Positions 56,497 through 64,000 of a stretch of 64,000 nucleotides of DNA are shown here, piece after piece. How positions within the stretch are numbered: position 1 is the first letter of the stretch; the number at the start of each line of letters is the position of its first letter. The DNA comes from Cohnella zeiphila. Lineage in GTDB: Bacteria; Bacillota; Bacilli; Paenibacillales; Paenibacillaceae. The notes under the pieces are model-generated. The model worked only from the letters and a program-made list of their open reading frames with translations. It made no database searches and was not told where the DNA came from. The stretch lies in assembly GCF_014212055.1 (NCBI RefSeq), contig NZ_JACJVO010000021.1, positions 1 to 64,000 of the forward strand, given 5' to 3'. The position numbers were made by a program, and so were the translations under genes.

Positions 56497-57840
56497 ATGC
56501 CCGGCAACGAGACGACGGACGGAGAACTGACGAAGCACGAGCAGCTGCTTCACTACATTCGCGACCTCCCGGTCGGCACCCGCATCTCGGTGCGCCAGAT
56601 GGCGAAGGAGCGCGACGTGTCGGAAGGCACGGCGTACCGGGCGCTGAAGGAAGCGGAGCATCTCGGATACGTCAACACGAAGGAACGGATCGGCACGGTA
56701 AGGGTGGACAAGAAGCGGCGGAGCCATCCGGAGCAGCTTACGTTCGCGGAAGTGCTGGATATCGTGCAGGGAGAGCTGCTCGGCGGGGAAGAAGGTCTGG
56801 CCAAGACGCTGCACAAGCTGGTCATCGGGGCGATGGAGCTGGACGCGATGATGGGCTATATCGACGCGGGAAGCCTGCTGATCGTGGGAAACCGGGAGAA
56901 CGCCCAGCGCATGGCGCTGGAGCACGGGGCGGGCGTGCTGGTGACGGGGGGCTTCGGCACGAGCGCCGACGTCAAGGAGTTCGCGAACGCGCGGAAGCTG
57001 CCGATCATGAGCTGTCGACACGACACGTACACGGTCGCGTCGATGATCAACCGCGCGATGTTCGACCGGCAGATCAAGCGCAAGATCATGATGATCGCCG
57101 ACCTGGTCGATCCGGGCGCGAAGACGGGGACGCTGCGCCAATCGGCGACGGTGGCCGACTTCGTGAAGATGAGCGAGGAGACCGGCTCCATGCGCTTCCC
57201 GATCGTCGACGAATGGAACCGCGTCGTCGGAATGGTCACGACGAAGGACATCGTCGGCTCCCCCGCCGGGCAGACGCTGGACAAGCTGATGACGCGGCGG
57301 CCGATGACGGTGACGATGGGGACGCCGATCGCTTCCGCCGCTCACCGGATGGTGTCCGAAGGCATCGAGCTGCTGCCCGTGGTCGACCGCCAGCGCAAGC
57401 TGGTCGGCGTCGTCAGCCGCGCGGACGTGCTGCGGTCGATGCAGTTCGCCAACCGGCCCCAGCAGCTCGGCGAGACGTTCGACGCGCTCATGTGGAGCGG
57501 CTTCGCCGAACGCCGGGACGAGGAGAACCGGCTGTCGTTCGCGGGCCTCGCCACGCCGCAGATGTCCGGTCCGCTCGGCACCGTGTCCGAGGGCGTGCTC
57601 ACGGCGCTCATGCAGCAGGCGGCGGCCAAGCTGGCGGACGATCTGCGCAAGCGGGAGCACGTCCTGCAGAACATGACGACGTATTTCCTGCGCACCGTCC
57701 CGATCGACGCATCGATCTCCATCGTGCCCAGCATCATCGAATCGAGCCGCCGCCATCTCATGATGGAAGTGAAGGTGCTGCTGGACAGCGACGTGATGGC
57801 CCGGGCGATGCTTACCGCGCAGACGATCGATGCTTTGTGA
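56497..57840 (+). CDS. ytoI: DRTGG-CBS-HotDog regulator-like protein
   Basis: A 447-residue protein, close in length to B. subtilis YtoI: an N-terminal GntR-like helix-turn-helix (residues 1-70; RISVRQMAKERDVSEGTAYR), a DRTGG domain (about 72-185; GSLLIVGNRENAQR), two CBS motifs (about 195-310; MVTTKDIVGSPAG, VVSRADVLRSMQ) and a C-terminal HotDog part (SLIPSIIESSRR). CBS pairs usually bind adenine nucleotides. ATG 56497 has GGAGGCGG; upstream frame (from 56281) has no site. Its end overlaps ytpI on the other strand by 29 bases. Confidence 0.88.
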   Translation: MPGNETTDGELTKHEQLLHYIRDLPVGTRISVRQMAKERDVSEGTAYRALKEAEHLGYVNTKERIGTVRVDKKRRSHPEQLTFAEVLDIVQGELLGGEEGLAKTLHKLVIGAMELDAMMGYIDAGSLLIVGNRENAQRMALEHGAGVLVTGGFGTSADVKEFANARKLPIMSCRHDTYTVASMINRAMFDRQIKRKIMMIADLVDPGAKTGTLRQSATVADFVKMSEETGSMRFPIVDEWNRVVGMVTTKDIVGSPAGQTLDKLMTRRPMTVTMGTPIASAAHRMVSEGIELLPVVDRQRKLVGVVSRADVLRSMQFANRPQQLGETFDALMWSGFAERRDEENRLSFAGLATPQMSGPLGTVSEGVLTALMQQAAAKLADDLRKREHVLQNMTTYFLRTVPIDASISIVPSIIESSRRHLMMEVKVLLDSDVMARAMLTAQTIDAL

Positions 57841-58117
57841 AGTAGGAATGGTTGCGGATGCCGGCGAACAGGTTGAACAAGCCGAGCACCAGGAACATGG
57901 AGCCGACGATGACGCGAAGCGTCGAGCCGCTGAAGAGAACCATCTGGATCAGCGCCAGAAAGATAAGCGTGAGGCCGATGCAGATGTTCATGCGGGCGCC
58001 GTACAGTCCCCTCAGAATCGGGTCGCGGCTTCTCCTGGAGCGATAGCTGAAGACGACGGACAAGACGACGGTCACGAGCACGATGGCGCCGAACGTCCAT
58101 TGGAGCGCAGTAATCAT
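57812..58117 (-). CDS. ytpI: YtpI-like small membrane protein
   Basis: A 101-residue protein, near the length of B. subtilis YtpI, with three predicted membrane helices (ALQWTFGAIVLVTVVLSVVF, IGLTLIFLALIQMVLF, VGSMFLVLGLFNLFAG) and a basic loop YRSRRSRD. Function unknown. ATG 58117 is chosen; a longer frame to 58180 would start with a basic, non-conserved lead. The site AAAGGGG is 14 bases upstream, longer than usual. It ends inside ytoI on the other strand. Confidence 0.8.
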   Translation of the reverse strand: MITALQWTFGAIVLVTVVLSVVFSYRSRRSRDPILRGLYGARMNICIGLTLIFLALIQMVLFSGSTLRVIVGSMFLVLGLFNLFAGIRNHSYFTKHRSSAR

Positions 58118-58207
58118 GAAGGACGTAACCCCTTTGCACCGAATGCGGCGCGCGCGGCGCCGTTTTTCCCATTGTAGCACAAAAAGGCACTCGGTTCGCG
58201 CCGGCGT

Positions 58208-58696
58208 TCACTGCGGCGGCTTGAGCTCGGCTTCCGCCCATACCTGCAGCACCGAATCGGCCACGAGCATCGTCTTGATCCGGACGGTCACGTTCTGCTC
58301 CGCAACGCCCGTATACGTCTTGTTCTCGAGCAGCTTGCGGACGAGCTGAGCGTCCGAGCCGATGTCGTAGACGCTGCGGCCTTTCAGGATCGACAGGTCT
58401 TTTTCCAGCCGGTTCTTGATGTCGGTCTCCTGCACCGTGCTCATCTTCTGCTTTTTTCCTTCCGGCTCGAGCACGAACACGACGATGCTGCGGATCACCG
58501 TTACCCTTCGATCCGCCAGGAGCTGGCTTTCCGTCAGATTTAGCTGTTCCTTGAGCTGGTAGTTCTGGTCGGCGATACGGCTTGTCTGATCCAGCACCAT
58601 CGCGCTATAGATCGCCGCCCCGATGATCATCCCGCAGACCAAATAAGCCATCGCCTGCATTCCCCGGCGATACCGCTTGAAATCCGGAACCCGCAT
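58208..58696 (-). CDS. ytrI: YtrI-like sporulation membrane protein
   Basis: A 162-residue protein: a basic start (VPDFKRYRRG), one membrane helix near residues 15-35 (MAYLVCGMIIGAAIYSAMVL), a coiled-coil-like stretch (QNYQLKEQLNLTESQLLADRR) and an outer domain with a late strand AVLQVWAEAELK. In B. subtilis YtrI with YtrH is needed for efficient sporulation. It follows ytrH by 9 bases and forms a two-gene operon read away from dnaE. Confidence 0.85.
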   Translation of the reverse strand: MRVPDFKRYRRGMQAMAYLVCGMIIGAAIYSAMVLDQTSRIADQNYQLKEQLNLTESQLLADRRVTVIRSIVVFVLEPEGKKQKMSTVQETDIKNRLEKDLSILKGRSVYDIGSDAQLVRKLLENKTYTGVAEQNVTVRIKTMLVADSVLQVWAEAELKPPQ

Positions 58697-58705
58697 CGGC
58701 GCCGC

Positions 58706-59041
58706 TCACCCCGCGTTCCGGCACATCCAGTTCACGAGCTCGGTAGCCAGATGCGCGCCGAGGAATGCGCAAAGAATGTAGAATACCTGCTGCAGGGCGG
58801 GAGACAGGAAGCCCTCCATCACGTTGGCTTCGATGACCCGGATCGGGTCGATCGAGCCGCCGATCGCCACGACGACCGCCCAAATTTTGATGCGTCCGGC
58901 GATGTTCAGCATCGTCTCCTGGGGCGACACCCAGAGGAACAGGGCGGCCATGCCCGCCAGCATGGCCGCGCCCAGCACGACCCCGAACGCAATGAAGAAA
59001 TCCAACGTCGCTTGATAATAGAAACGATTCATCCGATCCAT
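58706..59041 (-). CDS. ytrH: YtrH-like sporulation membrane protein
   Basis: A 111-residue protein, matching B. subtilis YtrH in length, with about three membrane helices ([42 protein letters not shown]) and the conserved late [19 protein letters not shown] 59041 has GGGGAGGGG, 6 bases upstream. It is divergent from dnaE; the promoter gap is 92 bases. In B. subtilis this pair is expressed in the mother cell; a sigma-E site was not confidently placed here. Confidence 0.85.
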   Translation of the reverse strand: MDRMNRFYYQATLDFFIAFGVVLGAAMLAGMAALFLWVSPQETMLNIAGRIKIWAVVVAIGGSIDPIRVIEANVMEGFLSPALQQVFYILCAFLGAHLATELVNWMCRNAG

Positions 59042-59133
59042 GCGGATCCCCTCCCCTATCACTATATGGGACGGGCCGCCCGCCTTATGATACAATTGGT
59101 GCAAGGAGTTTACCGGAAAAGAAGGGAATAGGC

Positions 59134-62100
59134 ATGTGCGGTTTCGTTCATTTGCACGTACACAGCGAGTATAGCCTGCTGGACGGGGCGTCGCGCATCC
59201 CGGAGATGGCGGACCGGGCGGCGGAGCTGGGCATGAAGGCGTTGGCCCTGACCGATCACGGGGTCATGTACGGCGCCATTCCTTTTTATAAAGCTTGCCG
59301 CGAGCGGGGGATCAAGCCGATTCTCGGCATGGAAGCCTACATCACGGCGGGTTCCCGGCAGGAGCGCGCGTCGCGGCGCGATCAGCCGATCTATCATCTG
59401 ACCCTTCTCGCCAAGAACGCGGCCGGGTACCGCAACCTGATGAAGCTGACGTCCATCGGGCATCTCGAAGGCTTCTATTATAAGCCGCGCATCGACTTCG
59501 AGGCGCTGTCGGCGCATGCCGAGGGGCTGATCTGCCTGAGCGGCTGCCTGAGCAGCGAGCTGTCGCGCCTCTTGATCGACGGGAAATACGAGGAAGCCAA
59601 AGCGCTGGCGCTGAAATATCGCGGCCTGTTCGGCGAGGACTATTTCCTGGAGCTTCAGGACCACGGCGTGCTCGACCAGAAGAAGACCGCTGCCGGCGTG
59701 CTGCGGTTGTCGCAGGAGACGGGCATTCCGGTCGCAGCCACGAACGACTCGCACTATTTGCGCGAGGAGGATGCGGGGCTGCAGGAGGTGCTCCTGTGCA
59801 TCGGCACCGGCAAAACGCTGGAAGACGAAGACCGGCTGAAGATGGACACGTCCCAAATCTATCTGAAGAGCGGGGAAGAGATGGCGGCGCTGTTCCGTCA
59901 TGTGCCCGAAGCGATCGCCAATACGGCGCTCATCGCGGACCGCTGCGAGCTGGAGCTGGAGTTCGGGAAGCACATTCTGCCGCAATATCGGCCGCTTCCG
60001 GAAGGCTTAAGCGCAGGCGAATATTTGGCGCAGCTGTGCCGCGAGGGACTGGAGAGGCGCTACGGCGCTCTGGCGGAGTGGAACCAAGAAGACGCAGCCT
60101 CCGAGGGAGGCTTCCGCAGGCTGGCCGAAGACCGGGTTCGGTACGAGCTGGACGTCATCGGGCGGATGGGATACGACGACTATTTTCTGATCGTATGGGA
60201 TTTCATCCGGTTCGCGCATGAGCAAGGCATCGCGACGGGACCCGGACGGGGCTCGGCCGCCGGCAGCCTCGCGGCGTACTGCCTGAACATTACGGACGTC
60301 GATCCGCTCAAGCATAAGCTGCTGTTCGAGCGCTTCCTCAACCCGGAGCGGGTCTCGATGCCGGATATCGACATCGACTTCTCCGACGAGCGCCGGGACG
60401 AGGTGATCCGGTACGTCGCCGGCAAGTACGGAAGCGAGCACGTCGCTCAGATCATCACGTTCGGAACGCTGGCGGCGCGGGCGGCGGTGCGGGACGTCGG
60501 CCGGGTGATGAACGTTCCGTTCGGCGACGTGGACAAGGCGGCGAAGCTGATTCCGGGAATGCCGGGCATGTCGATCGAGCGGATGTCCCGGGAGAATGCG
60601 GACTTCCGCGCTCTCGAACAAAACGGCGGCATCGTCTCCGAGATGATCGCCATGGCCCGCAAGGTCGAAGGCTTTCCGCGCCACGCGTCCACGCATGCGG
60701 CCGGCGTCGTCATCTCGTCGGAGCCGTTGACCGACTATGTCCCCCTTCAGGAGGGAGCGGGCGGCGTTCCGCTGACGCAGTATTCGATGGAGCATCTGGA
60801 AGCGGTCGGCCTGCTGAAAATGGATTTTCTCGGCTTGCGCACGCTGTCGATCATCGAGCGGACGCTGCGCTGGGTGCGGGAGGAGACGGGACGGGAGCTG
60901 CGTTGGGAGGACGTTCCGGACGACGATCCGGCGACGTACGAGCTGCTCGGCCGGGGAGACACGACCGGCATTTTTCAATTGGAGTCGACGGGCATGCGGC
61001 GGATGCTGCGGGACATGAAGCCGTCCTCGTTCGAGGATATCGTGTCGGCCGTGTCGCTTTATCGTCCCGGCCCGATGGAATTCATTCCGCAGTTCATCCG
61101 CGCCAAGCGGGGGGACGCGGCTGTCGTTTATCCGCATCCGGTGCTGGAGCCGATTCTGCGGGACACGTACGGAATCATCGTGTATCAGGAACAGATCATG
61201 CAGATCGCGTCTGCGATGGCGGGCTTCTCGCTCGGCGAAGCGGACCTGCTGCGGCGCGCGGTCGGGAAGAAGAAGCGCGAGGTGCTGGACGAGCAGCGCG
61301 AGCATTTCGTCGGCGGGAGCGTAGGGCAGGGGTTCTCCGCCGAGGAGGCGGGCCATGTGTACGATTTGATCGTCCGGTTCGCGGATTACGGATACTGCCG
61401 CGCCCACGCCGCCGCTTACGCGGTGCTCGCGTTCCAGACGGCTTACTTGAAGGCGCACTATCCCGTTCCGTTCATGGCGTCGATGCTGACGGCGGTCATC
61501 GGCCACCAGCGCAGAACGGCGGAATATGTCGACGAATGCCGCAAGATGGGCATTCCGGTGCTGCCGCCGGACGTGAACGAGAGCGGCGTGCTGTTCACGC
61601 CCGCGCCGCGAGCCGACGAACCGGTCGGGGCGGACGGGGAGCCGCAGCCGGTCGGCGCGATCCGCTTCGGACTGGCCGCCGTCAAGAACGTCGGCACGCA
61701 AGCGATCGACAACTTGCTGGCGGAGCGGGCGAAAGGACCGTTCGAGAGCCTGACCGACCTGTGCCGCCGGGTCGATCCGCGCGTCTGCAACAAACGCGTG
61801 CTGGAGTCGCTGCTGCTCGCCGGGGCGATGGACACGCTGCCCGGCCACCGGGCGCAGCGGCTTGCCGCCCTGGACGAGACGGTGGAGGCCGCCGCCTCGT
61901 GGCGCAAGGAGAAAGAAGAGCTGCAGCTCGAGCTGTTCGATCTGGGCGAGTCGCCGAATTGGAACGTCGACCTGCCGACCGTGACGCCGTACACGCCGTC
62001 TCAGACGCTGGAGCTGGAGCGGGAGCTGCTCGGCCTGTACTTGTCCGGCCATCCGCTGGACGAATTCGACGAGCTGCGGGAACGGCTCGGCCTCGACCGG

Positions 62101-62790
62101 CTCGTCGACATGGCGGACATGGCGGACGGCGCCGCCGTGCTGACGGCGGGCATGGTCGCCTCGGTCAAGCCGATCGTGACGAAGAAGGGCGAGGCGATGG
62201 CGTTCCTCGAGCTGGAAGACCGCATCATGAGCGCCGAGATCGTCGTCTTTCCTTCCGTCTGGAAGACGGCCTCTTCCGTGGCGGGCAAGGGCGAGCTCGT
62301 CCTGGTGCGGGCGAAGGTGCAGCACGGGGACGAGGACTTCAAGCTGCTCGCGGACGGCATCGTGCCGCTCACCGCGCCGGATCTGCCCGCGCAGGCGGAG
62401 CGCCTGCGCCGCATGGGCGGCGGGCGCCAGGGCGGCTCGGGCGGCCCGCCCGGGCCGCGGGGCGAAGGACGCCAGGCGGCACAGCCGGCACGAGCGCCGC
62501 AGGAGCCGCCGCCGCGGCCGAACGGGCGCCCGGCACAGCCGCAGCCGCAACCGAATGAACCGCTGCAGCGCGTCTACATCCGCATCGGCGCGGACAGGGA
62601 GCGGCCTAGCGTGCTGGAGAGCCTGAAGCGGCTGCTCGCCGTACATTCCGGTCCGCTCCCGACGCTGCTCTATTACGAGGCCAAGCGCCGCACCGTCGAG
62701 CTTTCCGCCTCTCTGCGCGTGGAGCCTTCGTCCGAGCTGATCTTCCAGATCGAGCAGCTGCTCGGCGCCGGAAGCGTCCGCGTCAAATAA
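59134..62790 (+). CDS. dnaE: DNA polymerase III alpha subunit DnaE
   Basis: A 1218-residue replicative polymerase of the DnaE type. PHP domain at 1-210 ([16 protein letters not shown]), catalytic core with metal aspartates in [12 protein letters not shown] near residue 412, finger region, HhH (PVRKQ-like) and OB-fold ([21 protein letters not shown]). In Firmicutes DnaE extends primers and hands over to PolC. Compared with B. subtilis DnaE (about 1115) it is longer; the extra length is a proline/glycine-rich linker near residues 1095-1150 before a last domain ([14 protein letters not shown]). GAAGGGAAT precedes ATG 59134. Confidence 0.95.
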   Translation: MCGFVHLHVHSEYSLLDGASRIPEMADRAAELGMKALALTDHGVMYGAIPFYKACRERGIKPILGMEAYITAGSRQERASRRDQPIYHLTLLAKNAAGYRNLMKLTSIGHLEGFYYKPRIDFEALSAHAEGLICLSGCLSSELSRLLIDGKYEEAKALALKYRGLFGEDYFLELQDHGVLDQKKTAAGVLRLSQETGIPVAATNDSHYLREEDAGLQEVLLCIGTGKTLEDEDRLKMDTSQIYLKSGEEMAALFRHVPEAIANTALIADRCELELEFGKHILPQYRPLPEGLSAGEYLAQLCREGLERRYGALAEWNQEDAASEGGFRRLAEDRVRYELDVIGRMGYDDYFLIVWDFIRFAHEQGIATGPGRGSAAGSLAAYCLNITDVDPLKHKLLFERFLNPERVSMPDIDIDFSDERRDEVIRYVAGKYGSEHVAQIITFGTLAARAAVRDVGRVMNVPFGDVDKAAKLIPGMPGMSIERMSRENADFRALEQNGGIVSEMIAMARKVEGFPRHASTHAAGVVISSEPLTDYVPLQEGAGGVPLTQYSMEHLEAVGLLKMDFLGLRTLSIIERTLRWVREETGRELRWEDVPDDDPATYELLGRGDTTGIFQLESTGMRRMLRDMKPSSFEDIVSAVSLYRPGPMEFIPQFIRAKRGDAAVVYPHPVLEPILRDTYGIIVYQEQIMQIASAMAGFSLGEADLLRRAVGKKKREVLDEQREHFVGGSVGQGFSAEEAGHVYDLIVRFADYGYCRAHAAAYAVLAFQTAYLKAHYPVPFMASMLTAVIGHQRRTAEYVDECRKMGIPVLPPDVNESGVLFTPAPRADEPVGADGEPQPVGAIRFGLAAVKNVGTQAIDNLLAERAKGPFESLTDLCRRVDPRVCNKRVLESLLLAGAMDTLPGHRAQRLAALDETVEAAASWRKEKEELQLELFDLGESPNWNVDLPTVTPYTPSQTLELERELLGLYLSGHPLDEFDELRERLGLDRLVDMADMADGAAVLTAGMVASVKPIVTKKGEAMAFLELEDRIMSAEIVVFPSVWKTASSVAGKGELVLVRAKVQHGDEDFKLLADGIVPLTAPDLPAQAERLRRMGGGRQGGSGGPPGPRGEGRQAAQPARAPQEPPPRPNGRPAQPQPQPNEPLQRVYIRIGADRERPSVLESLKRLLAVHSGPLPTLLYYEAKRRTVELSASLRVEPSSELIFQIEQLLGAGSVRVK

Positions 62791-62794
62791 TGGA

Positions 62795-62837
62795 TAAAGC
62801 GAGCCGCCGTCCCGACCGGGATGGCGGCTCTTTATCC
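62795..62837 (+). terminator. Rho-independent terminator of dnaE
   Basis: GAGCCGCC(g)TCCC and GGGA(t)GGCGGCTC form a stem over a 4-base loop, followed by TTTATCC. Confidence 0.85.
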
Positions 62838-62896
62838 GTAAAGATGGCACAAGTTCCCGGAGTCCCCGCAAAGTACTTGAGCAAGCTTCGAAGCCC

Positions 62897-62920
62897 AGCC
62901 CCGCTTTGCGGGGTTGTTTT
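62897..62920 (+). terminator. Second rho-independent terminator
   Basis: CCCCGC-TTT-GCGGGG (62899-62913) is followed by TTGTTTTA. It backs up the dnaE terminator. Confidence 0.8.
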
Positions 62921-63032
62921 ACATTCCCGGGCTTGCTCCGTTCCCGTTTCCGTTCCCCTCAGGCAACACTACGATAACACACGACTGTTATGCTGATAGA
63001 AACAGTTTCGCGCGCCGAAAGAAGAGGGGAAT

Positions 63033-64000
63033 ATGGAAAATCAAAAATGGTATCGTCGTCTTCACTTAACCTATCTGATCATTCTGCTCGTCTCCGGAGC
63101 CGTCATCGCCTCCATCGTGTTCAACGTCGTGTACGGGAACCTCGTTCAGGAGAACGAGAAGGCAAGCCGCGCCTACACGCAGCGCGTCGCGGACAGCGTG
63201 GCGTCCTCGCTCAAAAATATCGAGCTGACGCTGGCCGCCCGGCTCGTCGGCAACGAAGCGGTCGACGACTTCTTCAACGGCGGCTCCGCGGATCCGCAGC
63301 TGGCCGAGTACAAGGCGTCGCTCGAAATCTCCGACATCCGCAACAACCCCATGATCTACTCGGCGTACTTTTATCGCTACAAGGACGGGAAGGTGCTGAC
63401 GGGAGGCTATGCCGCCAAGCTGGACGATTTCTCGGACAAGCCGTTCGTTCTCGGCGCTTCGCGATCGCCGGGCGCGCGCTGGTCGCCGGTTCGCGGCTAT
63501 ACCGAGTATCCGCTGATCGACCCGCCCGAGCGCGTCGTCTCCATCGTCAAAAAAAGGTCCGGCAACGAAGGCCTCGTCGTGCTGAACGTCAAAGCCGACC
63601 GGCTGCTGTCCGCGGCGGGCGCCCTCCGAAGCGATCCGCGCTTTCGGCTCGCCATATCGGACGGCACGGGACAGACGATCTATTCGGCCGGCGGCTCCTC
63701 CGGATCGAAGCGGTTGGCCGAGCTGACCAACGATTATACGGGCTGGCGGTACGAAGGCGGGATGGCCGAAGTCGGCCTGTTCGAGGAGGCCGTCCTGCGC
63801 TCGCTGATGCCCCTTGCGATCGTCTTTCTCTCTCTCGCCGCCATCTATGCCTGCATGGCCTATATCGCCCGGAGGAACTTGCGGCCTCTGGAAAAGATCG
63901 TTCGCCAGTTTACGTCCTCTCACCAGGAGGCCAGAACGGAGGCGGCCGGCGGCGGCTTGCGGACGGTCGAACGGGCGGTCGACGCGATGCTGGACCGGGT
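63033..64000 (+). CDS. Membrane-bound regulator (AraC-type or sensor kinase), runs off right edge
   Basis: The first 322 codons of a longer gene. A membrane helix near residues 12-33 (LIILLVSGAVIASIVFNVVYG), an extracellular Cache-like domain (34-245) with YFYRYKDGKVLTGGY, and a second helix near 250-270 (LMPLAIVFLSLAAIYACMAYIA) are followed by RRNLRPLEKIV and ERAVDAMLDR. That last part resembles the post-membrane region of the AraC-type regulator at 44029 and contains no obvious HAMP, so an AraC-type membrane regulator is slightly favoured over a YesM-type kinase. ATG 63033 has AAGAGGGGA. Confidence 0.7.
   Translation, partial: MENQKWYRRLHLTYLIILLVSGAVIASIVFNVVYGNLVQENEKASRAYTQRVADSVASSLKNIELTLAARLVGNEAVDDFFNGGSADPQLAEYKASLEISDIRNNPMIYSAYFYRYKDGKVLTGGYAAKLDDFSDKPFVLGASRSPGARWSPVRGYTEYPLIDPPERVVSIVKKRSGNEGLVVLNVKADRLLSAAGALRSDPRFRLAISDGTGQTIYSAGGSSGSKRLAELTNDYTGWRYEGGMAEVGLFEEAVLRSLMPLAIVFLSLAAIYACMAYIARRNLRPLEKIVRQFTSSHQEARTEAAGGGLRTVERAVDAMLDR

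Noticed and set aside
60007..62871. - strand frame of 954 codons
   Set aside because: Antisense of dnaE; no motif, no ribosome binding site, arginine-rich as expected for a GC-rich shadow.

Overview
The window looks like chromosomal DNA from a GC-rich, endospore-forming member of the Paenibacillaceae (Paenibacillus/Cohnella type). Supporting signs are a 74-residue GerE with a textbook sigma-K promoter, a gerA-type germinant receptor operon, YhcN/YlaJ and YjcZ sporulation proteins, the ytoI-ytpI-ytrI-ytrH-dnaE neighbourhood, a FapR operator, and LplB/YtcP-type sugar importers with AraC-type response regulators. No rRNA, tRNA or CRISPR array was seen.

Region 1 (1-11637): after an IS1595-type transposase cut by the left edge comes a probable spore-surface locus on the + strand. 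It has three small related acidic/helical proteins, two arginine-rich proteins, two CgeB-like glycosyltransferases and a GT4 glycosyltransferase with an arginine-rich tail. Three enzymes for an L-configured N-acetyl-6-deoxyhexosamine nucleotide sugar follow, then a further epimerase/reductase and a GT2 glycosyltransferase. Both arginine-rich proteins and both CgeB-like enzymes share a tetrad repeat, [aromatic]-x-x-G four or five times, which suggests a common anchoring or assembly module.

Region 2 (11638-21303): a two-gene azole/azoline (TOMM) cyclodehydratase unit, an E1/ThiF-like protein plus a fused leader-binding/YcaO protein, sits behind a sigma-E-like promoter with no recognisable precursor peptide. 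It is followed by an Sm-like/glycine-rich protein, a YjcZ peptide and a methyltransferase. On the - strand lie fabH (sigma-A promoter plus FapR operator) and three glycosyltransferases that end at a shared terminator. One of these carries three copies of a ~50-residue module that also occurs once in the GT4 enzyme of region 1.

Region 3 (21490-27300): a YhcN/YlaJ lipoprotein, gerAA-gerAB-gerAC, gerE, and a decayed YceI pseudogene.

Region 4 (27517-52960): two carbohydrate loci. The first has an importer, a two-component system, two intracellular GH51 enzymes, a binding protein, a large secreted clan-A hydrolase and an intracellular GH43-like enzyme; it fits uptake and breakdown of arabinose-containing glycans. 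The second has a LacI regulator, a membrane-bound AraC regulator, an importer with binding protein and two tandem cytosolic type I sulfatases; it fits uptake and desulfation of a sulfated glycan. Neither locus encodes its own ABC ATPase.

Region 5 (52961-64000): an ABC exporter, a repeat-rich intergenic stretch, a Uma2 nuclease, ytoI, the inverted ytpI-ytrI-ytrH group, dnaE, and the start of a membrane-bound regulator cut by the right edge.
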